Origin: Acidimicrobiales bacterium
Lineage (GTDB): Bacteria > Actinomycetota > Actinomycetes > Mycobacteriales > QHCE01
Reading direction: 5' to 3'
Assembly: GCA_003243955.1 (NCBI GenBank)
Contig: QHCE01000080.1
Coordinates: 1-57,861 of the forward strand
DNA length: 57,861 nucleotides
The notes beneath the pieces were generated by a model that saw only the letters and a program-made list of their open reading frames with translations, made no database searches and was not told where the DNA came from. The number at the start of each line of letters is the position of its first letter. Position 1 is the first letter of the stretch. Shown one piece after another: positions 18,481-28,572 of this stretch. Position numbers and translations under genes: made by a program.

Positions 18481-18878
18481 TCCAGCCCCAAGTCCCGGTG
18501 CGCCGCCGAAGCCTGAAGGCCGCGTTCAACCAGCAACATGACAAGAAACTCCGACGCCACAACGCTACGATGTTTTCCTCCAGTACAGCCAACAGCAACC
18601 ATCAGCTCATCTTTGCCCTTTCGTCGGTATCGCTCGGTCATGTCGCAGATCATCTCGGCATAGCATGTGAGGAATTCCACCGCTCTGGCTTGACCAAGTA
18701 CGTAGTCCCGAACCCGCGCATCGCGTCCGTTGAATGGCTTCAGCTCGGGAACCCAGAACGGATTGGGCAGAAACCGCATGTCAACAACAAAGTGCGCGTC
18801 AGTCGGAGCACCGTACTTGAACCCGAATGAGCGTAGCGCGACCCGGGGCGCATCCAGGCGGGGTTGAGAATTCATCAT
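18477..18878 (-). CDS. rapZ: RapZ reduced to its C-terminal domain
   Basis: Only 133 aa, less than half of a usual RapZ (about 285-300 aa). It begins at the level of the inter-domain linker and holds the full C-terminal domain: FGFKYGAPTDAHFVVDMRFLPNPFWVPEL, then VGCTGGKHRSVVASEFL and a final helix. The P-loop kinase-like N-terminal domain is absent, and only five bases separate this gene from the uvrC stop. There is no room for an upstream frameshifted half. In E. coli the C-terminal domain is the RNA-binding and amino-sugar-sensing part, so a partial function may remain (inference). Confidence 0.85.
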   Translation of the reverse strand: MMNSQPRLDAPRVALRSFGFKYGAPTDAHFVVDMRFLPNPFWVPELKPFNGRDARVRDYVLGQARAVEFLTCYAEMICDMTERYRRKGKDELMVAVGCTGGKHRSVVASEFLVMLLVERGLQASAAHRDLGLE

Positions 18879-18883
18879 GTTGC

Positions 18884-20992
18884 TTAAGCCCCCGTCGCGC
18901 CAGCGTGGTCAATGTCAACCGGATCGGCATCGGAGGAATTTCCGACAGATGATGGGGAACTCTCCGCCAGCGCCCTCACAATACTGCCGGCCAAGCCAGC
19001 ACCAACACCAGCAACCTCGGCGAGCTGCTGCTCGGTTGCGTCACGGAGTCGGCGCAGCGACCCGAAATGACGCAGCAAGGCTGTCCTACGCGCTTGTCCG
19101 AGGCCGGGAATGTCATCGAGTTCAGAACGTTGCAAACGCCGCGACCGTTTGGAGCGATGAAAAGAGATGGCGAAACGGTGCGCCTCGTCGCGTACTCGCT
19201 GCAGTAAATACAACCCCTCGCTGTTACGCGGCAAGATCACCGGAAATGGTTCGGCAGGTAGCCAAACTTCTTCCAATCGCTTCGCAAGCCCGCACAAGGC
19301 AACATCGTTAATTCCAAGATCTTTCAACACTCGCTCAGCCGCGGCAACCTGCGGCGCGCCCCCATCTACCACCACCAGCTGCGGGGGATACGCGAAAGAT
19401 TTTGGTGTATAAGATTCTGGTGTCGGAGAATTTGGTGTCGGAGTAGTGGAATCCAGCCCAGTTTTCCCGTCATCGTCTGCCTGACCCTGCACCGCAAGAT
19501 AACGGTTGAACCGTCGCCGTAACACCTGGGCGATAGCCGCGGTATCGTCGTGCCCGCGTTCGGCCAGCCTAGGATCGTCCCCGCTCCCGCGGATCGCACC
19601 ATACCCCTCGTCGCGCCCGCTCCCGCGGATCGCGAACTTGCGATACTGGGACTTACGAGGAATGCCGTCTTCGAAGACGACCATACTGCCGACGGGATCG
19701 CTGCCTGAGATGTGGGAGATGTCGTAGCACTCAATACGCAAAGGCGCCTCGGAAAGTCCCAAAAACTCCTGTAGCTGGGACAGGGCTAGCGAGCGAGCGG
19801 TTAGATCGGTCGCTCGTTTGAGTTTGTGTTGAGCCAACGCATGCTCGGCATTGCGATGCACGGTTTCCAGCAACGAACGCTTATCGCCACGTTGTGGAAC
19901 GCGTAACCGCACCTCGCAACCGCGTTCAGCGCTGAGCAGCTCAGCAAGCGCGTTCACGTCCTCTGGCAACTCTTCCAGCAAAACTTCACGAGGAATCGCC
20001 TCATTGGAACCAGTTGCCGAAGTAGAACCATTTCCCGTGGACCCGTCCGCCTCGTAAACACCACCGTAAATTTGGAGACAGAACTGCTCCGCCAATTCAC
20101 CGACACTGGCGTTATCAATCCGCTCCACCACCCAGCCCCTCTGACCGCGCACCCGGCCGCCCCGCACATGAAATACCTGCACTGCGGCCTCGAATGGGTC
20201 GGTAGCAAACGCCACCACATCCGCATCTGTGCCATCGGGAAGCACCACCGCTTGCTTCTCCATCGCCTTGCGTAGCGCCGCGACATCGTCGCGCAGCCTA
20301 GCGGACTGTTCGAAGTCGAGCCGCTTCGCCGCTTCCCGCATCGCCCGGTCGAACCGCCGCATCATCCGGTCGGTCTTACCCGCCATGAAGTCGCAGAAGT
20401 CGTTGACGATGTCACGATGCTCGGCCGCGCTAACCCGGCCCACACACGGTGCCGAACACTTGCCGATGTCGCCCAGCAGGCAGGGCCGGCCGATCTGGCG
20501 GGCTCGCCGGAAAACGCCGGAACTACACGTGCGCGAGGGAAACACCCGCAGCAGCAAATCCAACGTCTCTCGGATCGCCCAGGCATGTGCGTAGGGACCG
20601 AAATACCGCACGCCTTTCTTCTTCGGGCCGCGCATCACCTGTAACCGCGGATACTCCTCACCCACCGTCACAGCCAGACTGGGATAGCTTTTATCGTCGC
20701 GGTAGCGAACATTGAACCTTGGGTCGTACTCCTTGATCCACGAATACTCCAGCTGCAAGGCTTCTACCTCGGTGCTCACCACCACCCAATCCACGCTGCT
20801 CGCGGTGGTCACCATGCGTGCGGTTCGTGGATGCAACGCTGTCAGATCAGCGAAATAGGAGCTCAGCCGAGAACGTAAACTCTTGGCCTTGCCGACATAA
20901 ATCACCTGCTGCCCGGAGTCCCAAAACCGATACACCCCTGGCGACTCGGGAATGCTGCCCGACGCTGGACGATAGGTGGAAGGATCGGACAC
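18884..20992 (-). CDS. uvrC: Excinuclease ABC subunit C
   Basis: Makes both incisions in nucleotide-excision repair. The GIY-YIG domain is at residues about 13-95 ([27 protein letters not shown]), the UVR UvrB-binding segment around 205-240, the RNase H-like endonuclease after 370 ([33 protein letters not shown]) and helix-hairpin-helix motifs near the end ([21 protein letters not shown]). At 702 aa it is slightly long, with low-complexity inserts ([14 protein letters not shown], and a run of P/T/S repeats around 530-545). The GTG start has TAGGCT six bases upstream, so leaderless. Confidence 0.96.
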   Translation of the reverse strand: MSDPSTYRPASGSIPESPGVYRFWDSGQQVIYVGKAKSLRSRLSSYFADLTALHPRTARMVTTASSVDWVVVSTEVEALQLEYSWIKEYDPRFNVRYRDDKSYPSLAVTVGEEYPRLQVMRGPKKKGVRYFGPYAHAWAIRETLDLLLRVFPSRTCSSGVFRRARQIGRPCLLGDIGKCSAPCVGRVSAAEHRDIVNDFCDFMAGKTDRMMRRFDRAMREAAKRLDFEQSARLRDDVAALRKAMEKQAVVLPDGTDADVVAFATDPFEAAVQVFHVRGGRVRGQRGWVVERIDNASVGELAEQFCLQIYGGVYEADGSTGNGSTSATGSNEAIPREVLLEELPEDVNALAELLSAERGCEVRLRVPQRGDKRSLLETVHRNAEHALAQHKLKRATDLTARSLALSQLQEFLGLSEAPLRIECYDISHISGSDPVGSMVVFEDGIPRKSQYRKFAIRGSGRDEGYGAIRGSGDDPRLAERGHDDTAAIAQVLRRRFNRYLAVQGQADDDGKTGLDSTTPTPNSPTPESYTPKSFAYPPQLVVVDGGAPQVAAAERVLKDLGINDVALCGLAKRLEEVWLPAEPFPVILPRNSEGLYLLQRVRDEAHRFAISFHRSKRSRRLQRSELDDIPGLGQARRTALLRHFGSLRRLRDATEQQLAEVAGVGAGLAGSIVRALAESSPSSVGNSSDADPVDIDHAGATGA

Positions 20993-21143
20993 ACTCCAAG
21001 CCTATCGGGGCAACCGGCAGCTAATTCGGTGCAGTGACGGGCAGACCACGCTCGCTTCGCTGAACTGGATTCCTTGGCCCTGCTGAGAGGTTGACGAGTG
21101 ATCGCCGAAGTGAACTCTTTGAAAGAGTCAGCAGGAAAGATCC

Positions 21144-21686
21144 TTAGCCAATGTCGATCTTGAAGGTCGAGATTGTTCCGTCCTGCGAGGTCAGGGTGAC
21201 CGCTCCGAAGGTGATGATCGGGATCGATGCACTTCCGGTACCTCGGTAGAAGCCTGTTGCCTGAGTGATTCTCAGAGCGAGAGCGACAAGGGTAGCGGCC
21301 ATCTCGTCGTCGGCGTCGATCTTCGGTGCGGTAAGTGCGACTTGACCGTGAGCCTCTGCCCAATCGCGAATGGTGCGGGAGTCACGACTCATCTCGGGGA
21401 GGATGCTTTCGTTGGCCCATGCCCAGAGCCAGGAGCCTGCCGAAGGGTTATGACTACCGATGATCTGTGCCGGGGCGGTGGCGGTCTTGTCCGGGAATGC
21501 CCAGGTGATCATGCCGGTGCGTTGGTCGAGATCCCAGCGGTCCGCCGAGCCCAGCCCCCAGGACATGTGGGCCTGAGCCAGCTGGTCGATCATGTCGGTA
21601 CCCTGCAGGAGCATCAAGCCGAGACCGACGTGTTCGGGTTGCGCCGCAATGCTGTCTGGCCTGCTGTTTCGCTTGAACAATCCCAT
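21144..21686 (-). CDS. DUF6882-like protein
   Basis: 180 aa from the ATG at 21686, which has GGGAGA upstream; the longer ORF-track start is unsupported. The sequence WDLDQRTGMITWAFPDKT, AQIIGSHNPSAGSWLWAWANES resembles the DUF6882 family of actinobacterial proteins, which have no known function. There is no signal peptide or membrane segment. It lies between uvrC and the Rieske gene in a patch that is not part of the conserved order. The assignment is from motif memory and should be taken as provisional. Confidence 0.72.
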   Translation of the reverse strand: MGLFKRNSRPDSIAAQPEHVGLGLMLLQGTDMIDQLAQAHMSWGLGSADRWDLDQRTGMITWAFPDKTATAPAQIIGSHNPSAGSWLWAWANESILPEMSRDSRTIRDWAEAHGQVALTAPKIDADDEMAATLVALALRITQATGFYRGTGSASIPIITFGAVTLTSQDGTISTFKIDIG

Positions 21687-22000
21687 GCGGCGAAGTCTCC
21701 CAGAAAGGTTAGGAGAGACGTTCACCCGCCTCGGCATCCGACCGGCAGTTCGTGGCCCCGGCCGAACCGCAGGGCCTGCGCTCTGCATCAGGGTTCGAGG
21801 ACCCCGGCCCGGCGCCCACCCTGCCGGGCGCCACTCGGGTGACGGCACAGCCTGGCACTCCTCCAGCCTGCAGAAAGGGCTCAACCAATCCCAAGTCTTG
21901 ACCAGACGTTCGCGACCGAGATCAGACCGTACGGATGTCATTAGGTCTTGACAATTGCTCCGGCCGCCGGCACCGGCCGGCTACCCGGGTGGGAAAACAA
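21687..22000. other. GC-rich intergenic region
   Basis: The 314 bp between two divergent genes. It has an inverted repeat GGCGCCC-ACCCTGCC-GGGCGCC (21811-21832), a CCGGCC/GGCCGG palindrome at about 21960-21982 and a repeated GTCTTGAC. Visibly richer in G and C than adjacent DNA. No gene is supported. Confidence 0.5.
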
Positions 22001-23053
22001 GTGGATGTTCAATATACGCTGCCTGTCGTGCAGGAAACGCGCCTCGACACTGCTCGGATCCAGGCGGCTCGCCGGGTAATCGACCCGATCTTTCTCGACA
22101 CTCCGCTGTACCGCTGCGAGGCGCTGGAACCCGACCTCGGGTGCACGGTGAGCATCAAGCTCGAAACGGCGAACCCGGTCCGCAGCTTCAAGGCCCGCGG
22201 CACTGAGGTCGTCGCGAGCCTCCTGGCCGACAGCGACTCGCGAGCTGTGGTGTGCGCCAGCGCGGGCAACCTTGGCCAAGCCCTCGCCTGGTCCGGTCGC
22301 GGCCGGGGACTCGACGTCACCGTCGTGGCATCCCGCTTTGCGCCTGCGGCCAAGCTTGATCGCATCCGCGCATTGGACGCCAGCTTGGAGCTGGTGGACG
22401 GCGACTTCGACACAGCTCGCGAGCGGGCAGCGGCGCTCGCGCGGTACCACGGCATCCGTCTGGTCGAAGACAGTCTGGACATCGAAACCTGCGAGGGCGC
22501 GGCGACCATCGGCCTGGAATTGGCGGACACCGTGCCCCCGTTTGACACCATCCTGATTGCCCTCGGCGGCGGGGCGCTCGCCACCGGTGTAGGTCATGTG
22601 ATAAAGGCCCAGGCACCCGAAGTCGAGGTGATCTGCATCCAGCCGTTGGGCGCACCGGCGATGACGCTCTCCTGGCGCGAACGGCGCGTCGTCACCACCA
22701 ACTCGACCAATACCATCGCCGACGGCGTCGCCGGCCGGCGTCCCATCCCGGCCGTCCTGGACGACCTCCTCCTGGTCGCTGACGACGCCGTCCTGGTCCA
22801 GGAAACGTCGATCATCGCCGGTATGCGGATGCTCCTCGACCACGCTGGCCTCGTCGTCGAACCGTCGGCCGCGCTCGGCATCGCGGCGATCCTCGAAGAC
22901 CGTGAGCGCTTCGCTGGCCGGCACGTGGTCACCGTCGTGTGCGGCAGCAACATCGACGTGGACGCCTATCACGGGTGGATTGGTGCGGCTCCCCACCGTA
23001 CGAAGATGACCGGCGCGCAGAACCAGACCACCGAGACCCGCACCACAGCATAG
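22001..23053 (+). CDS. PLP-dependent threonine/serine dehydratase family protein
   Basis: Fold-type II PLP enzyme, 350 aa from the GTG at 22001. It has the cofactor lysine motif VRSFKARG (about residue 57), the substrate loop SAGNLGQALAWSGRGRG, and the phosphate-binding ALGGGALATGVGH. The C-terminal end reads VVTVVCGSNIDVDAY. It lacks an ACT regulatory domain, so it resembles catabolic dehydratases (2-oxobutanoate or pyruvate from Thr/Ser) rather than biosynthetic IlvA; substrate is not certain. Its start is unclear, as no strong ribosome site is seen at any GTG. High GC content compared with the window suggests a different origin. Confidence 0.85.
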   Translation: MDVQYTLPVVQETRLDTARIQAARRVIDPIFLDTPLYRCEALEPDLGCTVSIKLETANPVRSFKARGTEVVASLLADSDSRAVVCASAGNLGQALAWSGRGRGLDVTVVASRFAPAAKLDRIRALDASLELVDGDFDTARERAAALARYHGIRLVEDSLDIETCEGAATIGLELADTVPPFDTILIALGGGALATGVGHVIKAQAPEVEVICIQPLGAPAMTLSWRERRVVTTNSTNTIADGVAGRRPIPAVLDDLLLVADDAVLVQETSIIAGMRMLLDHAGLVVEPSAALGIAAILEDRERFAGRHVVTVVCGSNIDVDAYHGWIGAAPHRTKMTGAQNQTTETRTTA

Positions 23054-23081
23054 TCAAGATCTCTCATCCACGATTTCTCGC

Positions 23082-23245
23082 CTAGAAGGGTCCTCCCACT
23101 GTCTCTAGCTGATCCAGTATTGACTCTAGTTCCGCCGCCGGAATTAGATAGGCGGCAAGCTGCCGCGCTCGGTAACCGCCACGCGCTGCCCGCCTTGCCT
23201 TAGGAACATACTTCGAGGCGTTTTGCCGTAGCTCTCGTATACCAT
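23082..23245 (-). pseudogene. Decayed Phd/YefM-type antitoxin
   Basis: On the minus strand the bases read IRELRQNASKYVPKA, the hallmark start of actinobacterial Phd/YefM antitoxins. In another frame GGQRVAVTERG follows, and then back in the first frame QLAAYLIPAAELESILDQLETVGGPF and a stop. At least two compensating frameshifts separate these segments, and the start codon is out of frame. No toxin gene adjoins it, so the module has lost its toxin. Confidence 0.65.
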
Positions 23246-23285
23246 CGATTCTATACCTATCAGGGTGAAGTGCTACAGAGCTTGG

Positions 23286-23780
23286 CTATGCGGTGACAAC
23301 ATTTCCCCCGCTGATCTGCACCGAAATTGGATTCAGTGGCGAGCGGGCCGGGCCACGTAGCACTGCACCATCCGCCGCGTTAAATCGTGAGCCATGGTTC
23401 GGGCAGGTCATCGCGCCACTGTTCGGCTCGTCCACGATAGTGTTCTGGTGCGTGCACCGAGCGTCAAACGCTTTGATTACACCCTCCGATGGCTGGGTCA
23501 GCATGATGCGAAGCCCGCTCTGGTCAGTGACAAGTTTACCGCCGCCGACGGGCACATCAGAAACCTTCGCCAATGATGTGCTGCTATGTGGCGCATCGGC
23601 TGTCGGCTCGCCCGCTCCGGTATCTTTCGACGCGGTGGGAGTGCCGCATGCCGCCAGCGCGCCGACTCCGACGCACGCGGCAGCCGCCAGGCATAGTGCT
23701 TGACGTCGAGGAAGCCCTGCGACTTCGACCGCCCCCGCTGGTTGCATACCGCTAGTCAGCTTCTCGGTCGATTCAGTCAT
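23286..23780 (-). CDS. Rieske [2Fe-2S] lipoprotein
   Basis: A secreted or membrane-tethered Rieske protein of 164 aa. N-terminal PRRQALCLAAAACVGVGALAACG combines a twin-arginine-like start and a lipobox (LAAC). The C-terminal Rieske motifs CTHQNTIV and CPNHGSRF supply two Cys and two His ligands for the cluster, with the insert GAM between. Similar small Rieske genes sit near uvrA and uvrC in Pseudonocardiaceae. The electron partner is unknown. Confidence 0.88.
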   Translation of the reverse strand: MTESTEKLTSGMQPAGAVEVAGLPRRQALCLAAAACVGVGALAACGTPTASKDTGAGEPTADAPHSSTSLAKVSDVPVGGGKLVTDQSGLRIMLTQPSEGVIKAFDARCTHQNTIVDEPNSGAMTCPNHGSRFNAADGAVLRGPARSPLNPISVQISGGNVVTA

Positions 23781-23906
23781 CTCTCACTCCTGGTCGCCAT
23801 TGGCGGGATAGGAACGCGTACCACTCACCGGGTATATCTCGTGGCGCGCCACAATGTTGTGGACAACCGCAACGCTATCGCTACCCGGACAGGAAAGCGA
23901 CGTAAT

Positions 23907-26777
23907 TCAGCCAACTGCGGCCGCGAGTGCGGTGCGCAGAAACTTGCCGGTGTGGCTTTCAGCCACACTTGCCACGTGCTCTGGTGTGCCTTCGGCAACA
24001 ATGGTGCCGCCCCGGTTCCCACCTTCGGGCCCCATGTCAATGACCCAATCCACTGTCTTAATCACATCGAGGTTGTGCTCAACCACAACGATGGTGTTTC
24101 CTGCCGCGACTAGGCGGTCCAGCACACCAAGCAGCTTGCGGATGTCTTCGAAATGTAGCCCCGTTGTGGGCTCGTCGAGCACATAAATGGTTCGGCCGGT
24201 GGAACGTTTCTGTAGCTCAGTCGCCAGCTTTACCCGCTGCGCCTCACCACCGGAGAGCGTGGGTGCACTCTGCCCTAGCCGGACGTACCCGAGTCCCACG
24301 TCTACCAACGTCTTCAAGTATCGATGGATCGTAGTGACGGGTTCGAAAAATTCCGCCGCCTGCTCAATCGGCATTTCGAGTACTTCGGCAATCGTCTTGC
24401 CCTTGTAATGCACCTCCAGCGTTTCGCGGTTGTACCGCGAGCCTTTGCACACCTCGCACGGTACGTACACGTCCGGCAAGAAATTCATCTCAATCTTGAT
24501 CGTGCCGTCGCCAGCACATGCCTCACAGCGGCCACCTTTGATATTGAAGGAAAAACGCCCCTGTGTGTAACCGCGAACCTTTGCCTCTATGGTCTCGGCG
24601 AACAGCTTGCGGATCCGATCAAATACTCCGGTGTAGGTAGCGGGATTGGAGCGCGGGGTGCGCCCAATAGGCGACTGATCAACGCCTACTACTTTATCCA
24701 GCTGCTCGAGCCCGGTAATGCGCTGATGCCGTCCCGGGACCAAACGGGCTTTGTTAATCGTGTTGGCAAGCACCGCATACAGAATGTCATTGACCAAGGT
24801 CGATTTTCCGGAACCGGACACGCCAGTGACCGCAACGAAACAGCCCAGCGGAACCGCTACATCGATTCCGTGCAGGTTGTGCTCCCGCGCTCCTTTAATC
24901 ACGAGCTGCCGCTTCGGATCACGTGGTCGGCGCGTGGTCGGCACCTCGATCCGTGCTCGGCCAGACAAGTAAGCCCCAGTCAGCGACTCCTTTGACTCCA
25001 GCAGCTCCGACACCGGGCCAGAAACCACGACTTTGCCACCGTGCTCGCCGGCGCCTGGACCAATGTCAACTACCCAATCGGCGGTGCGAATAGTGTCCTC
25101 GTCGTGCTCGACCACGATGAGCGTGTTTCCCAGCTCTTTGAGCCGGAGCAGCGTTTGGATCAGCCGCCGATTGTCACGCTGGTGCAGCCCGATGGATGGC
25201 TCATCCAGCACGTACAGCACTCCGACCAGGCCAGATCCGATTTGAGTCGCCAGCCGAATGCGCTGCGCCTCGCCGCCAGAAAGGGTGCCCGCGGGCCGAT
25301 CGAGCGACAGGTAGTCCAGGCCGACGTTGAGCAGGAACGCCAACCGCTCCCCGATCTCTTTAAGTACCCGCTCGGCGATCAAACGCTGACGTTCGTCGAG
25401 AGAAACACTGCTCAGATACTCTGCGAACTCGCCGATGGACAACGCACAAACCTCGGCAATGTTGCGGCCATCAATGGTCACCGCCAGCACCTCAGGTTTG
25501 AGTCGAGCACCATGGCAGCTGGGGCACGCAATGTCGCGCATGTACCCCTCGTAGCGTTCCCGACTGTATTCGCTCTCGGTATCGGCGTGACGGCGTTCCA
25601 GGAACGGGATCACGCCCTCAAACTCGGCATAATAGGAACGTTCCCGACCGTACCGATTCTCATAGCGGACATGCACCTGGGTCTCGTGTCCATGCAGAAT
25701 TGCTTTCTGCGCGCGCCCCGGCAACGCGCGCCACGGCGTATTCACATCGAATGCCAACGCGTCTCCTAGGCCACCGAGTAGCCGCAGAAAGTATTCGCCG
25801 TTGTGCCCGGTAGCCCATGGGGCGATAGCGCCCTGCTCCAACGTGCGTTCCTCATCGGGTATGACAAGCTCGGGGTCGACTTCCTTCTTAGTCCCGATAC
25901 CGCTGCATTCTGTACAGGCCCCAAACGGCGAGTTGAACGAAAATGACCGCGGCTCTAGCGCTTCGAAGGACAAGCCATCATCCAAGCATGCTAAGTGCTC
26001 GGAGAATGTGCGTTCCCGATCAGGATCATCCTCGGCGAGGTCCACAAACTCCAGGATGAGTAGGCCATCTGCCAGTAGCAGCGCGGTCTCCACGGAGTCC
26101 GTGAGCCGGCGTTTAGCGCTCTCCTTAACACTGAGCCGGTCTACCACCACCTCAATGGTGTGCTTTTCCTGCTTTTTGGGCTTAGGTGGATCGGTGAGCG
26201 AGTGCAATACGCCATCGACCCGCACTCGGGCATAGCCTTTGGCCTGTAGCTCGGCAAACAAGTCCGCGTACTCGCCTTTGCGGCCGCGTACCACTGGAGC
26301 GAGCACTTGAAACCGGGTTCCTTCATCCATCGCGAGTACGCGGTCCACGATCTGCTGTGGAGTCTGCCGACTGATGCGTTTGCCGCATTGTGGGCAGTGC
26401 GGCACTCCGGCCCGGGCGTATAGCAGACGCAGATAGTCATACACCTCAGTAATGGTGCCGACGGTGGAGCGGGGATTGCGATTGGTGGACTTTTGGTCGA
26501 TAGAGACCGCCGGGGACAGCCCTTCGATGAAGTCCACATCGGGCTTATCCATCTGGCCCAGGAACTGGCGGGCGTATGCCGACAACGACTCCACATAGCG
26601 ACGTTGACCTTCGGCGAAGATCGTGTCGAATGCCAGGCTGGATTTACCTGAGCCGGATAGTCCGGTGAACACGATCATGCTGTCGCGCGGAAGCTCCACG
26701 CTAATGTCGCGCAGATTGTGTTCCCGCGCGCCGTGGATTACCAGTTTCCCCGGCGAAGCAGTGGATTGATCGACCAT
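23907..26777 (-). CDS. uvrA: Excinuclease ABC subunit A
   Basis: Damage-recognition ATPase of nucleotide-excision repair, 956 aa. Both ABC modules are visible: Walker [14 protein letters not shown] (about residue 40) and [15 protein letters not shown] (about 655), ABC signatures [13 protein letters not shown] and [13 protein letters not shown]. Zinc-finger cysteines occur at [25 protein letters not shown] and [14 protein letters not shown]. Upstream, a GTTCGA half of an SOS-like site lies near a possible GATAAC -10 box. Its partner uvrC is 3 kb away. Confidence 0.97.
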   Translation of the reverse strand: MVDQSTASPGKLVIHGAREHNLRDISVELPRDSMIVFTGLSGSGKSSLAFDTIFAEGQRRYVESLSAYARQFLGQMDKPDVDFIEGLSPAVSIDQKSTNRNPRSTVGTITEVYDYLRLLYARAGVPHCPQCGKRISRQTPQQIVDRVLAMDEGTRFQVLAPVVRGRKGEYADLFAELQAKGYARVRVDGVLHSLTDPPKPKKQEKHTIEVVVDRLSVKESAKRRLTDSVETALLLADGLLILEFVDLAEDDPDRERTFSEHLACLDDGLSFEALEPRSFSFNSPFGACTECSGIGTKKEVDPELVIPDEERTLEQGAIAPWATGHNGEYFLRLLGGLGDALAFDVNTPWRALPGRAQKAILHGHETQVHVRYENRYGRERSYYAEFEGVIPFLERRHADTESEYSRERYEGYMRDIACPSCHGARLKPEVLAVTIDGRNIAEVCALSIGEFAEYLSSVSLDERQRLIAERVLKEIGERLAFLLNVGLDYLSLDRPAGTLSGGEAQRIRLATQIGSGLVGVLYVLDEPSIGLHQRDNRRLIQTLLRLKELGNTLIVVEHDEDTIRTADWVVDIGPGAGEHGGKVVVSGPVSELLESKESLTGAYLSGRARIEVPTTRRPRDPKRQLVIKGAREHNLHGIDVAVPLGCFVAVTGVSGSGKSTLVNDILYAVLANTINKARLVPGRHQRITGLEQLDKVVGVDQSPIGRTPRSNPATYTGVFDRIRKLFAETIEAKVRGYTQGRFSFNIKGGRCEACAGDGTIKIEMNFLPDVYVPCEVCKGSRYNRETLEVHYKGKTIAEVLEMPIEQAAEFFEPVTTIHRYLKTLVDVGLGYVRLGQSAPTLSGGEAQRVKLATELQKRSTGRTIYVLDEPTTGLHFEDIRKLLGVLDRLVAAGNTIVVVEHNLDVIKTVDWVIDMGPEGGNRGGTIVAEGTPEHVASVAESHTGKFLRTALAAAVG

Positions 26778-26904
26778 GGGCTGCGTTGCTCCAGATGCTC
26801 AAGATGGCGGTGGGGTCCGTTATCAAATCTAGCGACTGCTTGTGACAGTTCGACGGCGCGGAGGCGACACAAACACACAGCATATGTCCTCAACTTTCAA
26901 GAAC

Positions 26905-26929
26905 CTAGGTGCTAGGTGCTAGGTGCTAG
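26905..26929 (+). repeat. CTAGGTG x3 tandem repeat at vapBC promoter
   Basis: Three exact copies of CTAGGTG plus CTAG, running directly into the TAGAAT box of the vapBC promoter (26927-26932), which lies six bases before the vapB ATG. A change in copy number would move any upstream promoter element by 7 bp. Confidence 0.8.
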
Positions 26930-26938
26930 AATCACAAT

Positions 26939-27184
26939 ATGGCTAAAACAACGGTAAATATCTCCAATGAGCTTAAGCGCGAGCTCAAGTCGGCCGCGCT
27001 ACGCCGCAATCAAACTGAGGCTGAGATCGTTCGCGACGCCCTTTCGGAATTTATCGAAAACCAGCCCCCTCTACCTGAAGGGCGTTGGGGAATGTTCGCC
27101 AGCGGCGACACCCAACCCATGACATCCGAGCGCTTCGACGCAATACTCGCGGATGGTTTCGGCGCTGAGGGATTTGGTAAATGA
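26939..27184 (+). CDS. VapB-type ribbon-helix-helix antitoxin
   Basis: 81 aa. The N-terminal MAKTTVNISNELKRELKSAALRRNQTEAEIVRDALSEFI is a CopG/ribbon-helix-helix DNA-binding domain. The C-terminal tail (EGRWGMFASGD...FGAEGFGK) would bind the toxin, and such W-G-x-F/A-S tails are typical of VapB. It is followed 10 bases later by a PIN-domain toxin. The TAGAAT box six bases before the ATG implies leaderless mRNA. The pair lies between uvrA and an inositol-phosphatase gene. Confidence 0.9.
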   Translation: MAKTTVNISNELKRELKSAALRRNQTEAEIVRDALSEFIENQPPLPEGRWGMFASGDTQPMTSERFDAILADGFGAEGFGK

Positions 27185-27194
27185 GGACTCAGAA

Positions 27195-27623
27195 ATGCTG
27201 ATTTGTGATGCAAATGCCCTTTATGCGGCATACGATAAGGATGAGCCGCGGCATAAGGCAGTTGTAGCAGAACTGAAAGCGGCATCGCGAGAGCCAAAGC
27301 TTCTTTCACCTTTTGTCCTCGCCGAAGTTGACTACTTCATGCTGACTCGGTTGGGAACGAGAGCAGAGAACGCGCTGCTGCAAGACGTGGAAGATGGCGT
27401 GTACGAGCTCTGCCCCATGACCGGCAGTGACGTTGCTCAAGCTCGTGCTCTTATCAACCAGTACGAGGCCCTGGAGATAGGGCTCGCAGATGCCTCTATC
27501 GCCGTACTGGCAGCCCGGCATGAAACAACTCGGCTACTGACCTTTGACGAGAGGCACTCCCGCGCAATCACGCCGCTGTGGGGCGCCGCATTCACACTGC
27601 TTCCCACCGACAGCCGAGGCTAG
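27195..27623 (+). CDS. VapC-type PIN-domain toxin
   Basis: Ribonuclease toxin of 142 aa from the ATG at 27195, with AGGA eight bases upstream; the track start at 27153 overlaps vapB. The PIN catalytic acids are seen in LICDANALYAAYD (Asp), FVLAEVDYFMLT (Glu), EIGLADASIAVLAARH (Asp) and LLTFDERHSRAI (Asp). It acts on structured RNA such as tRNA in known cases, but the target here is unknown. Confidence 0.9.
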   Translation: MLICDANALYAAYDKDEPRHKAVVAELKAASREPKLLSPFVLAEVDYFMLTRLGTRAENALLQDVEDGVYELCPMTGSDVAQARALINQYEALEIGLADASIAVLAARHETTRLLTFDERHSRAITPLWGAAFTLLPTDSRG

Positions 27624-27740
27624 GTCGCTTGACTCCCGCTCGATTCCGTTTTGTCCCATGACGACAGGTGGTGGCGCTGCCAGACTCAGCCGATCGCCGG
27701 CCACAGGTATAGCACTTACAGTTAAAGCACACGCCCCGCT

Positions 27741-28562
27741 TTAATCCGCATAATCAGATGGATCGCCCAGCGAGCTCACCAGCTCGACCAACTCGTCGCA
27801 CACCCCCGGCGCAGCGCAGACCACCGATGGCTCTCGTAGCGTGAAAACTCGCCCATCCAACGTCCGGCTACTCGCACCCACCGCGCTGGTCATACAGATC
27901 CCTGGAGCAAGATCCCAGGGATGCACTGAGAATTGCACACTTGCCCCGAACTGGCCGCTGGCCACCCAGGCCAAGTCCAAGGCGCATGACCCCAACAAGC
28001 GGACCCGAAACGCGCGGTCTAGCAGCTTGGCCAACAACGCGTGCCGAAACCGTTCCGGAAAAAAATCGCTCTCAGTCCGTAAATTTCCCACCCCGACAAT
28101 GACCTGCTCCAGTTTCGCCGGTTCCCGTTGCCGCAGCACTGTGTCATTGCAGCGCGCTGAGCCACCGGCAACAGCCAGGTAACGCTGGTTGAGCACGGGC
28201 AGCCACGTCGCGCCGATCACCGGTATGCCACCTACCACCAGCGCGCAATTCATCCCGCTCAACGGGGAGTGGTGCATAAAATTAGCCGTACCATCGATGG
28301 GATCGATGAGCCAAACTGGTTCACTCGCATGTATATCGGCGCCCCCGAGCTCCTCGCCCGATACTCCGAACCCGGTGGTTCGAGCGAGCGTGTCACCAAT
28401 GAATCGCTCAAGTTCCAAATCGATAGCGGTCGCGTAATCTCTTGGGCCTTTGGTCACTGCGGCTACCGCGCCCATGCCATGGATAAAAGTGGGTTCAGCG
28501 CTGCTCAACACCGCGCCCACCTGCCGAGCAAGCTCTTCAAGCTCGGCGACCGGCAACGTCAT
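27741..28562 (-). CDS. Inositol monophosphatase family protein
   Basis: Metal-dependent phosphatase, 273 aa from the ATG at 28562, which has GGGG upstream. It has the family signatures GEELGG (metal-binding Glu), WLIDPIDGTANFMHH (about residue 90) and WDLAPGICM near residue 220. Members hydrolyse inositol phosphate, histidinol phosphate or fructose bisphosphate, and sequence alone does not decide. It is 10 bases after the dapF stop, so they probably form one transcript. Confidence 0.9.
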   Translation of the reverse strand: MTLPVAELEELARQVGAVLSSAEPTFIHGMGAVAAVTKGPRDYATAIDLELERFIGDTLARTTGFGVSGEELGGADIHASEPVWLIDPIDGTANFMHHSPLSGMNCALVVGGIPVIGATWLPVLNQRYLAVAGGSARCNDTVLRQREPAKLEQVIVGVGNLRTESDFFPERFRHALLAKLLDRAFRVRLLGSCALDLAWVASGQFGASVQFSVHPWDLAPGICMTSAVGASSRTLDGRVFTLREPSVVCAAPGVCDELVELVSSLGDPSDYAD

Positions 28563-28572
28563 AGTGAACCCC

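Noticed and set aside
26845-26856. SOS (LexA) box upstream of uvrA
   Set aside because: Only the GTTCGA half-site is present; the other half (ACAAGC on the minus strand) does not match the actinobacterial consensus well.
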